Source: an uncultured bacterium (lineage in GTDB: Bacteria; Patescibacteriota; Dojkabacteria; SC72). Taken from it: 11,833 nucleotides of DNA. This document shows, piece after piece, positions 1 to 6,771 of this stretch. A model generated the notes under the pieces. The model searched no databases. It saw only the letters and a program-made list of their open reading frames with translations, and had not been told where the DNA came from. Made by a program: the position numbers and the translations under genes. The stretch's first letter is position 1; every line of letters begins with the position of its first letter. Location: assembly GCA_938015795.1 (NCBI GenBank), contig CALLXA010000012.1, positions 1 to 11,833 of the forward strand, written 5' to 3'.

Positions 1-190
1 ACCTTACTTACTTCTATACAATTTCGTATTCGTTCTTCCAATGATAGCTATTGTTTTAGCTGTTTTCTTTGGAACAGACAGGATCAAAAGTGTAGAGAAA
101 TGGAGAAAAACAAATATAAAGACAATACATTTAATAATAGGGTTAATATTTGTTGTCCTAGGAATCGTAATGATAACGGGAATCCTATAG
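1..190 (+). CDS. C-terminal end of a CcdA/DsbD-like membrane protein (5' partial)
   Basis: The reading frame is open from base 2 to the TAG at 188-190 and gives 62 residues; the start lies upstream of the window. Two hydrophobic helices are visible, one around residues 1-23 containing LYNFVFVLPM and one around 44-62. A short basic loop containing EKWRK joins them. A Leu-Tyr-Asn-x-x-Phe-Val-Leu-Pro helix, a charged WRK loop and a last helix rich in Gly and Leu resemble the end of the CcdA/DsbD transmembrane family, which carries electrons from cytoplasmic thioredoxin to extracytoplasmic thiols. The catalytic cysteines would be upstream and cannot be checked. If correct, it could serve the Cys-rich secreted protein encoded downstream. 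Another small polytopic transporter is possible. Confidence 0.5.
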   Translation, partial: PYLLLYNFVFVLPMIAIVLAVFFGTDRIKSVEKWRKTNIKTIHLIIGLIFVVLGIVMITGIL

Positions 191-200
191 CCATATTTGT

Positions 201-229
201 TTGAGAACACCTTTCAACAATGTTACAAT
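201..229 (+). promoter_or_regulatory. Putative sigma-70 promoter of the MarR gene
   Basis: TTGAGA (201-206) and TACAAT (224-229) each match the -35 and -10 consensus at 5 of 6 positions and are 17 bases apart, the ideal spacing. Transcription would begin near 236, about 24 bases before the ATG at 260. A loose inverted repeat TTGTT (197-201) / AACAA (216-220) covers the -35 box and could be an operator for the regulator itself, but its arms are short. In AT-rich DNA such matches can occur by chance. Confidence 0.45.
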
Positions 230-259
230 CACAAATACTAACTTTAATACAAAATTGAT

Positions 260-694
260 ATGTCATCATACAGAAAAGAAATAATATCAAAAGCTATAGA
301 CCTCTCTAAAGATTTATCTTGTTACTCAAATAAAAAGGGTGAACTAACATTAATTCAATTAAGAACACTTCTTTTCATTAGAAAGAATTCTTCTGTAAGA
401 GCATCCGATCTTTCAAAAGAATTTAATGTTACTCCAGCAACAATTACCGCACAAATAGATAGGTTAGTAGATGATAATTGGTTAGAAAGAGTGAATTGTA
501 CAGAGGATAGAAGAGCAATAAATATAGCATTAACAAAGAAAGCTGAGAAAGAATTAGACGATATTGTTAAAGAAAACTTAAAGAAGTACAACTGGATTTT
601 TGAACCTTTAACAAGAGAAGATGAGAAAAATCTTTTTGAAATCCTTACAAAGATTGTTGAGCACAAGGTAATTGCAAACTCAACAATAGAGTAG
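260..694 (+). CDS. MarR-family winged-helix transcriptional regulator
   Basis: The product has 144 residues, the normal length for a MarR protein, which acts as a cytoplasmic DNA-binding dimer and usually represses its own promoter and neighbours. An N-terminal dimerisation helix (about 3-20) leads into a winged helix-turn-helix at about 29-97: residues 47-54 (RASDLSKE) and the recognition helix after VTPATIT (57-63). The wing carries the typical Asp-Arg-Arg signature (EDRRAINIALT, 82-92). Charged C-terminal helices complete the dimer interface. Two cysteines are notable: C21 at the end of the first helix and C80 just before the wing Asp-Arg-Arg. The start at 260 fits the family length, but no Shine-Dalgarno sequence precedes it. 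A separate promoter-like sequence lies upstream. The ligand and targets cannot be read from sequence; the flanking membrane protein and exonuclease genes are candidate targets. Confidence 0.88.
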   Translation: MSSYRKEIISKAIDLSKDLSCYSNKKGELTLIQLRTLLFIRKNSSVRASDLSKEFNVTPATITAQIDRLVDDNWLERVNCTEDRRAINIALTKKAEKELDDIVKENLKKYNWIFEPLTREDEKNLFEILTKIVEHKVIANSTIE

Positions 695-731
695 TTTTAC
701 ATCATCGATTGTTTAAGCTAAAATTAATTTG

Positions 732-749
732 CCTAATTAGGTTTATAAT
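732..749 (+). promoter_or_regulatory. Putative -10 box with adjoining palindrome before the exonuclease gene
   Basis: A perfect TATAAT lies at 744-749, 15 bases before the ATG at 765, so a transcript would start around 756 with a leader of under 10 bases. No good -35 box sits 16-18 bases upstream. Directly upstream of the -10 is a perfect 10-base palindrome, CCTAATTAGG (732-741), in the spacer region where a repressor would block polymerase. The MarR protein encoded just upstream is an obvious but untested candidate to bind it. Confidence 0.35.
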
Positions 750-764
750 TTAACTGTCTAGAAT

Positions 765-1505
765 ATGCCCCAGAAATTCCTATATTTTGATACAGAAACA
801 ACAGACATACAAGTCAAAGACCTTATTCAATTAGCTTTCGTAACAGATAGTGATGTTTGTTTTAATGAATTTTACAAACCTGTTCAAGAAATCTCCTTTG
901 GAGCAATGGCAATACATCATATAACTCCGGAAATGTTGGAGAATGTATCTACATTTGAAAATGCAAAATTACCAGATCATGATATTGATCCAGATTTTAA
1001 AGGTAATACATTAAAAGAATATCTAGAATTTCTTGCAAATGAATATATTTGGGTTGCACATAATGCAGAATTTGATCTAGAGGTATTACAGAAGAAAGGT
1101 ATTCAAGTACCTAAATATATTTGTACATTAAAATTAGCTAGAAATTTCTTTCACAATGGAGATTATGATCTTGAAAGTTACTCTTTGCAATATTTAAGGT
1201 ATTCCTTAGGACTTTATAAAAATGAAAATAAAGACCATATTACAGCTCATGATGCTTTAAGTGATGTATATTTTTTAAGAGATCTTTTTCATTACATGTT
1301 AGAAAACAGTAAGTTCACTCCCGAACAAATGATGCTAATTAGTAAGGAACCTCAATTTATTAGACAGGTTAATTTCGGTAAGTATGCTGGTAGAACACTA
1401 GAAGATATTGCACGAATGGACAGGGCATATCTAGAATGGATAGAGAGTACTATGACAGATAAGCCTGATTTAGTTTGGAATGCAAGAAGAGTTTTAAATA
1501 TATAA
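765..1505 (+). CDS. DEDDh 3'-5' exonuclease with ExoX-like C-terminal motif
   Basis: The 246-residue protein belongs to the DnaQ/RNase T superfamily of metal-dependent 3'-5' exonucleases. All three exo motifs are intact. Exo I is FDTETTD with D9 and E11; Exo II is HNAEFDLEVL with D104; Exo III is HDALSD with H162 and D167, the DEDDh arrangement. HHIT at 51-54 is also usual in this family. The C-terminal region holds FGKYAGRTLEDIA (204-216) followed by DRAYLEWI (219-226), the small motif found at the C-terminus of exodeoxyribonuclease X and related nucleases. It lacks polymerase, BRCT and helicase parts, so it is a stand-alone nuclease, probably for DNA repair or 3'-end trimming rather than a proven polymerase proofreader. 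The ATG at 765 places Exo I at the very N-terminus, as expected. The 3' end abuts the downstream membrane protein gene. Confidence 0.88.
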   Translation: MPQKFLYFDTETTDIQVKDLIQLAFVTDSDVCFNEFYKPVQEISFGAMAIHHITPEMLENVSTFENAKLPDHDIDPDFKGNTLKEYLEFLANEYIWVAHNAEFDLEVLQKKGIQVPKYICTLKLARNFFHNGDYDLESYSLQYLRYSLGLYKNENKDHITAHDALSDVYFLRDLFHYMLENSKFTPEQMMLISKEPQFIRQVNFGKYAGRTLEDIARMDRAYLEWIESTMTDKPDLVWNARRVLNI

Positions 1506-1516
1506 TAAATATTATA

Positions 1517-2881
1517 GTGAAAAATAAAAAGTTTTGGATAATAATACTTAGTATATTACTTTCACTTTTCTTAGGTGCATTTCTCTTTTGGTATTTCACT
1601 CAATATAAATGTACATATAATCCTAATGGTTTTGAATTTTTAAATCGCTTTGTAACAAAAAATACTTGCGAAGAAAAGCAATACTCTCTAAAAGGTACTA
1701 TTTTTAATACAAGGGTTGAAGATCAAAATATCATCTTTGATTTGAATGCTTGGGATTTAAAGAACAAGAAAAGCCTATATTTTAACAACCTATCTTTTCC
1801 AATAAATAAATATGCTAATGAATTTCAAATAAATGAAGGAGATATTAAAGCTTATACTTTGAATTTTTCATACGAGAAAGATGACAGCAATTTCTTAACC
1901 AGTTTCTTTGGAAAAAATGAATATAGTTTAAAAAGCTGGTCCGTAGAAGAGATCCAAATAGAAAAAGAAGAGGTCTCAAAATTATTGAAAGAAACATATA
2001 CAGCATTAGTCAATTTAAATGAAACAGAAGCAGAAACAAGAAATGAAATATTGTATAAAAACTATATAATTTCACTTTACTTCAAGAATAAATTAGATTA
2101 CGTTGATGAAAAAGATATAAACTTTAAAGTTGAATTACAAAAAGAAACTGAAAAAGAAGAAAGAGATATTCCTGTTGACTCATTAGAAAACATACTATAC
2201 TTAGAACCTAATAATTGTTCAATAATGTTGGGTATAGTAGAAAATAATAACGTTGATGTAAATGAGAATCTCTCAAAAGTACAATCAGTAGGTTGTAGTA
2301 ACGAATCTTTAAATGTAATAGCGAATTCAAAGGCATCGGGGAATAAAAACATTCCATTTGAATATAAAGATTTACTAAGTTTAATAAGTATAGAAAACCT
2401 AAACAAAAATTTGAACAATCAACTAGAAAAAGATGAGGTTGTTAATCTAATCAATTTAATAAACGATTTGAAAATAAGTTCCAGAATTGGAAATATTTCA
2501 TATTCAGAAAATATAGAACTGTTAAATTTAATTTCAAGTGACATTATCTCTGGAGGACTATTTGACTACGAAGTTTTCTGCTCGTTAGCAACTACCAGAG
2601 AAGATTATGATTTTTATCAATCAAGTGCGATATTGTTTGATAAAAATAATATAAATAATATGTTTGAAATAACTGATAAGTATTTTAATATTTCCTTGCT
2701 TTGTACTAAGGCATTTCTTAATTCTAACAATAAAGTTTTAGAACAGTGGGCTAAGGCTAATTTTTACAAAGCTTACTATATGAATTATAAAGATAATCCA
2801 TCTGAATATATTACCAAAGATCCTATTTATACGAGTGAATTTATTAATCTCTTACTAAATAACTATGCAAAATCTCTTTAA
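1517..2881 (+). CDS. Membrane-anchored extracytoplasmic protein of unknown function
   Basis: I do not recognise a family. From the GTG at 1517 the product has 454 residues: a short basic start (KNKK), one strong transmembrane helix (about residues 6-27, FWIIILSILLSLFLGAFLF) and then a long hydrophilic part expected outside the membrane. The outer part has a likely beta-rich segment followed by a largely helical, Asn-, Lys- and Glu-rich half, with six scattered cysteines (for example in YKCTYN, VGCSN and LLCTK). The frame also allows an ATG at 1475 (468 residues), but that would overlap 31 bases of the conserved exonuclease C-terminus. The GTG gives a cleaner signal anchor and sits 10 bases after a TATAAT at 1501-1506, so I prefer it. 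The 3' end overlaps the next gene by 17 bases, which points to co-expression with the large secreted protein and suggests a role in the same envelope structure. Confidence 0.7.
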   Translation: MKNKKFWIIILSILLSLFLGAFLFWYFTQYKCTYNPNGFEFLNRFVTKNTCEEKQYSLKGTIFNTRVEDQNIIFDLNAWDLKNKKSLYFNNLSFPINKYANEFQINEGDIKAYTLNFSYEKDDSNFLTSFFGKNEYSLKSWSVEEIQIEKEEVSKLLKETYTALVNLNETEAETRNEILYKNYIISLYFKNKLDYVDEKDINFKVELQKETEKEERDIPVDSLENILYLEPNNCSIMLGIVENNNVDVNENLSKVQSVGCSNESLNVIANSKASGNKNIPFEYKDLLSLISIENLNKNLNNQLEKDEVVNLINLINDLKISSRIGNISYSENIELLNLISSDIISGGLFDYEVFCSLATTREDYDFYQSSAILFDKNNINNMFEITDKYFNISLLCTKAFLNSNNKVLEQWAKANFYKAYYMNYKDNPSEYITKDPIYTSEFINLLLNNYAKSL

Positions 2882-5783
2882 TTCAAAAGTAATTAAAATC
2901 TTGTTTCTCTTGTTTGCTATCTTTTTCTTTCTTGGTAATAATACTACCGCTATTAGTGCTGCTTGTCACAAAGAGTGTACTTGTAATCGTTGGGTTACTG
3001 GTGGCGAATGCGGTTATAGTTGTAGAGATATTTGTGATTGTGATACATATCCTTGGCCTAATTGTTGTAGGTATTTATGCGCACCAAACAAGTGTTGTGT
3101 AGATGAAACATGTGAATGGGTCGATTGTTGCACTCCTGTAGCTTGCTATGGTTGCACACCATCTTGTCCAGCAGGACAATCAACTACAGTCTCCGGTCCG
3201 TTATGCAAACAAAATCAAAGTAGTTGTACTGGTACCACAAACTGTAGTACTTGTACTTTGAAAGGTGATTCATGCTACCTTCCAGAAACAAATGTAGCTC
3301 CTCCTCAACCTACAAGTATTTCAATTACAATTGGAGAAAATAATTACAACCTTTCACTAGATCCTAACAATCCTACTAAAATCAAATTACCAATGGAAGA
3401 TGAACAAGTTACTTTAACTGTACCTGTATTAACAACACCTTTAACTTCAAGAGGTGTTGGATATTACTTTAGAGCTTTTGATGATGTACCTTCTCAAATC
3501 TTTACTTCTACAACACCAACTGGTGATCCCCTGACTGATCCCAATAAATCAAATACTCAAATCTTTTTAAATGGAGATGACCTAATTGCTCTTACAGATA
3601 CAGGTAAAATCGCTGGAATGTATTACACAATTGATAAATGTGATAATACAATTAAATACAGTACTCCTGTAGAAGGCTTCTTTGTCGTTGATAATGTTCC
3701 ACCAATTCCACATACTCCTAACTGTGATCCTAATTCACAAGTTTGTGATTCTCATGACTTCCTCCCTGAACTAGGTACACAAACTACTGCTCGTGGTTGT
3801 CAAAGTGATACATATGCTGGACTTGAAATTAACAATCCTTTAGCTTTTAACATATCTCTTGTTGATGAAGATGGAAACAATGAAATACAAGCTCTAACTC
3901 TCTGGTTCCATGCTAATGACTCTACAAAAGCGTTAACTCCTACAATGGCTTTTAATGATAACAATGTGGGTATTGATAATGATGAATTTGGAGTACTCAT
4001 AAAGAAAGGTTCTGATTGGAATAATCCAAATATTTACCAATCGAACTCTGATAATACTTGGACCTTAATTAATGATCTTAAAATAAAAGATAGTAGTGGA
4101 AAAACAGTAATATCAATATTAGATCTAAATATTGATACAATTACAAATCCTTCGATTGATTTCACTTTTAAACTACAATTTCACTCTGGAAATGGATTTA
4201 CTGAAACTCCAATTACAAATGATTACAATGTCTTTGCTAAAGGTATCGATTCATTCCAAATATATAATAACAAAGTAGAAATGGATAGACTCCATAATAT
4301 ATTTAATTTCGGTATCGACCTTACAAATCCTACAGTTGAAAACATTCAATTCAGTGTTCAAAATGTTAGAGAAACAATACTTAATTGGGAATCTCAAGAT
4401 AATGACTCTGGAATTTACAAAACAATGATTAATGGATATGTACTTGGTGGTGGTCACGATATAACCTTAGAAAACATTGGTACTCAAATAACCATACCTA
4501 GTTCTTTTACTTCTGAACAAATAGGATACTTTAATGATACTTACTCTCTAGTTGTTGATCCTCCTGATAGTAATATTAATGTAAATATTGGTGAGAATGA
4601 AATCGGAAGTATTGATATGCATGTTACTTCATATGATAATGCCTGTAATTACAATGGTGCTTCGGATCAGATTGAATTAGAACCTTGGATTGCTACAAAA
4701 GGTGGTAATTTCTACTCTAATCAAGGCGTTAAAACTGCTGCTAAAGATATATCTACTTTACTTTTACCTACTGCTTTTACAAATTTCACTAAAGAAAATA
4801 TCACTCAAGGATCTGAAATAATGTCTACTAGAAGTAATTACATATATTCTCTAATTCATCCAGAACTAGGGGGTGTCTCTGCTTCCTCAATATATGATTC
4901 TAATGACAGAAAAGCTTACTGGTTTAGTCATTTAATCGAAAAGTTTAATCTACAAAAAACTGATAGTTCAATAACTTTAAAAGTTCTAGATAACCCTAAT
5001 GATACTTGTAACAACAATCAATTCTGTTACTACCAATCTGAAAATGATGTTGTCTTAAATGATTCATACACTTGTTCTGGAAACAAATTAATAATCTCTA
5101 ATCAAAGTATTACGATACAACCAATTAGGGAAGCAGAGATTACTAATGAAGTTGAAACTTGTACTACACAATCAGTACAAACTGGTACTACGGAAACATG
5201 CGAATATGTATGGAAAGCCAATACTTCTGTATTATGCTATCAAAAGCCAATTTACAAAAGGGATGAAAGAACAGGTGATTGGTACATATCCGGATACCAA
5301 TACGTTTGCGAAACACCCCCAAAGGATGATGGATATTACGAAGAAGTTTGTACATATACACCAATTTACACTCAGCAAGAAGTATGTACTACCCAATTAG
5401 TTACTGTACAAAATAGATCTCAAGGTTGTATATATCTTGCTAAAGAAAATATTAATATATCTCAAGGAGAGTATGTTTCAAATGATAATCTACAGTATGA
5501 TTACATGGAAGGTTTCTTCATTGCTCAAAGTAAAATAAATATTGAATACGTTGATCAAGACAAGGATATTAGAGATGGTTTAGAAATACAGGGTGGTTTA
5601 GTTGCTTTAGGAAATGAAGTTACTGATGATGCAATTTCAATTAATCGTAATCTAAGACTTTACAATTTAATATATCCAACAGTACTTGTTAACTATGATT
5701 TTAAATATGGAAAAATAGCTGAAACCTTCTTTGGTAAAGAAGCAGATATTTACAAACAGGAGACTGGATTTAAAAATATCTAA
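2865..5783 (+). CDS. Large secreted Cys-rich surface protein
   Basis: The 972-residue protein begins with a signal peptide: K8 and K11, a hydrophobic core at about 12-23, and small residues around 30-33 (ISAA) as a likely cleavage site. A Cys-rich domain follows, with 23 cysteines between residues 34 and 137 and a tandem CC-x(3,4)-C-x4 pattern at 67-94. The middle is Asn-, Asp- and Thr-rich and appears beta-stranded. It includes an Ig-like stretch at about 481-530 (DLTNPTVENI, then NWESQDNDSGI), as in many bacterial surface proteins. A second Cys cluster lies at about 764-855, with ETCTTQ and EVCTTQ motifs. The last 100 residues (GFFIAQ, DGLEIQGGLVALG, NRNLRLYN, ending FFG and GFKN) form a distinct terminal domain that I associate with large envelope proteins of candidate-phylum bacteria; this is from memory, not a search. 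No C-terminal anchor or sorting motif is visible. The gene overlaps its upstream neighbour and sits 16 bases before a PilX-like gene, so a pilus-tip or adhesin role is plausible but unproven. Confidence 0.75.
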   Translation: MQNLFNSKVIKILFLLFAIFFFLGNNTTAISAACHKECTCNRWVTGGECGYSCRDICDCDTYPWPNCCRYLCAPNKCCVDETCEWVDCCTPVACYGCTPSCPAGQSTTVSGPLCKQNQSSCTGTTNCSTCTLKGDSCYLPETNVAPPQPTSISITIGENNYNLSLDPNNPTKIKLPMEDEQVTLTVPVLTTPLTSRGVGYYFRAFDDVPSQIFTSTTPTGDPLTDPNKSNTQIFLNGDDLIALTDTGKIAGMYYTIDKCDNTIKYSTPVEGFFVVDNVPPIPHTPNCDPNSQVCDSHDFLPELGTQTTARGCQSDTYAGLEINNPLAFNISLVDEDGNNEIQALTLWFHANDSTKALTPTMAFNDNNVGIDNDEFGVLIKKGSDWNNPNIYQSNSDNTWTLINDLKIKDSSGKTVISILDLNIDTITNPSIDFTFKLQFHSGNGFTETPITNDYNVFAKGIDSFQIYNNKVEMDRLHNIFNFGIDLTNPTVENIQFSVQNVRETILNWESQDNDSGIYKTMINGYVLGGGHDITLENIGTQITIPSSFTSEQIGYFNDTYSLVVDPPDSNINVNIGENEIGSIDMHVTSYDNACNYNGASDQIELEPWIATKGGNFYSNQGVKTAAKDISTLLLPTAFTNFTKENITQGSEIMSTRSNYIYSLIHPELGGVSASSIYDSNDRKAYWFSHLIEKFNLQKTDSSITLKVLDNPNDTCNNNQFCYYQSENDVVLNDSYTCSGNKLIISNQSITIQPIREAEITNEVETCTTQSVQTGTTETCEYVWKANTSVLCYQKPIYKRDERTGDWYISGYQYVCETPPKDDGYYEEVCTYTPIYTQQEVCTTQLVTVQNRSQGCIYLAKENINISQGEYVSNDNLQYDYMEGFFIAQSKINIEYVDQDKDIRDGLEIQGGLVALGNEVTDDAISINRNLRLYNLIYPTVLVNYDFKYGKIAETFFGKEADIYKQETGFKNI

Positions 5784-5785
5784 AG

Positions 5786-5791
5786 TATAAT
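5786..5791 (+). promoter_or_regulatory. Possible -10 box just before the PilX-like gene
   Basis: A perfect TATAAT lies between the stop at 5783 and the ATG at 5800, only 8 bases before the start codon. A transcript from here would be leaderless or nearly so. There is no matching -35 box, and the sequence is AT-rich, so this may be chance; the gene could simply be read through from upstream. Confidence 0.25.
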
Positions 5792-5799
5792 ATATTAGA

Positions 5800-6720
5800 A
5801 TGAAAAACAAATACGAATCACAAGCATTAGCAATTGCAATGGTAGTACTTGTTGTTTGCTCTATAATTGGAATGTCAATATATTCTAGAGTAGCAAAGGA
5901 CAAAACATTAACAATAGAGGAGCAAGCATCTTCAGAAGCCTTGGAAATTGCAGACTTACTTTTGGATTACATAATCCAAACACCAATAGAAACTGTCGTA
6001 ACAATATACAATCAAAGAACACCATCAAATGGTGAAAGTCTTGTAGAATCAAAATCCGAAATCTCCAGCTATTTTACATCCCTAGGTATAACGAATCTCT
6101 CTAATTTGAGTTTCGGTACATGTAAAATAAAAGAAAACGATGTTAATGAATACACTTTAAAAGTACAAGAAGCAGATGAAAGCACTGCTTTTGAAATAAG
6201 ACCTGGACAAGTAAGAAGCTTTATCACAAAAGGATTAACACTTAGCGATACCTGTTCTGCACAAATTAAACTAAATGTAAGAGGAGAAAATCAAACTGGC
6301 TTTACAATTAGTAAAATATATTCAACAACTGATGGTAAAATAAAACAGTATGAAACTACAGATACAGAATCATATTGTTTCTCTCCTGGTACAGGATGTT
6401 ACAACAAAAACTTCTATGGAGAAGCATGGATACCATATACTGTAAATCAAACAAAAGATCTCGCACTTGTTGAATCTGTAGAATATTCAGGAGAAACATA
6501 TAACTTAGATGAGATAAGAATAAAAGCAGTAGGGGGAACCGTTGCGTTAACTTACAATCTGGACTCAGAGTGTGAAGTAGATGGATTAAGAATGATTCAA
6601 GTACAAGCAGGTGCAAATTGCAACGGAGTATATCGATCAAAAGAAATATTAATTCCAGAAACAAAATGGAGTTCTACAATATTTGACTATGTAATATTTA
6701 ATGGTCAAGGCTCTATCTAG
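5800..6720 (+). CDS. PilX-like minor pilin or pseudopilin
   Basis: The 306-residue protein starts with a short polar N-terminus (MKNKYESQ), one hydrophobic helix at about 9-28 (ALAIAMVVLVVCSIIGMS), an Arg at 30 and then an amphipathic helix rich in Ala and Glu (EEQASSEALEIADLLLDYI, 40-58). This layout is that of PilX N-terminal proteins, which insert in the membrane like pilins and join type IV pilus-like filaments as minor subunits. A classical Gly-Phe prepilin cleavage site is absent; a Ser-Gln-Ala sequence sits where PilX-type proteins carry variants of it. The remaining part is a secreted globular domain with six cysteines (for example FGTCKI and YCFSPGTGC), suggesting disulfides. It follows the large Cys-rich gene by 16 bases, so the two may form one complex. 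In other bacteria PilX accompanies a large adhesin such as PilY1; the analogy here is inference. Confidence 0.6.
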   Translation: MKNKYESQALAIAMVVLVVCSIIGMSIYSRVAKDKTLTIEEQASSEALEIADLLLDYIIQTPIETVVTIYNQRTPSNGESLVESKSEISSYFTSLGITNLSNLSFGTCKIKENDVNEYTLKVQEADESTAFEIRPGQVRSFITKGLTLSDTCSAQIKLNVRGENQTGFTISKIYSTTDGKIKQYETTDTESYCFSPGTGCYNKNFYGEAWIPYTVNQTKDLALVESVEYSGETYNLDEIRIKAVGGTVALTYNLDSECEVDGLRMIQVQAGANCNGVYRSKEILIPETKWSSTIFDYVIFNGQGSI

Positions 6721-6728
6721 TGCATCTC

Positions 6729-6757
6729 TTGCTACATATATCTACTTAAAGTATCAT
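6729..6757 (+). promoter_or_regulatory. Putative promoter of the 2-oxoacid oxidoreductase operon
   Basis: TTGCTA (6729-6734, 4 of 6 to consensus) and TATCAT (6752-6757, 5 of 6) are 17 bases apart, and transcription would start near 6764, about 8 bases before the ATG at 6772. A palindrome TACTT-A-AAGTA (6743-6753) overlaps the -10 box, and a 7-base direct repeat ATATCTA occurs at 6738-6744 and 6756-6762, 18 bases apart. These could be regulator sites. No terminator hairpin separates this region from the pilin gene, so read-through remains possible. Confidence 0.35.
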
Positions 6758-6771
6758 ATCTATACATAACA

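Noticed and set aside
695..764. Terminator hairpin after the MarR gene
   Set aside because: The only palindrome, CCTAATTAGG, has no loop-forming stem of useful length, and no T-run follows. It fits an operator better.
2955..2966. Lipoprotein lipobox at the first cysteine (SAAC) of the large secreted protein
   Set aside because: The -3 position is Ser rather than Leu, Val or Ile, so a lipobox is not supported; signal peptidase I cleavage near this point is more likely, though not excluded as a variant lipobox.
2914..3102. 62-codon plus-strand frame inside the large secreted protein
   Set aside because: It is an out-of-frame reading of the Cys-rich domain, where TGT codons read as Val/Leu; the main frame has the signal peptide and ordered Cys spacing.
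2865..5783. Eukaryote-like or foreign origin of the Cys-rich protein
   Set aside because: The N-terminal Cys pattern looks eukaryotic at a glance, but base composition and lack of SD match the neighbours, the gene overlaps the upstream gene, and the signal peptide is bacterial in type.
6721..6771. Terminator between the pilin gene and the OFOR operon
   Set aside because: No GC-rich stem with a T-tract is present; the short inverted repeat TACTT-A-AAGTA is AT-rich and would not form a stable RNA hairpin.
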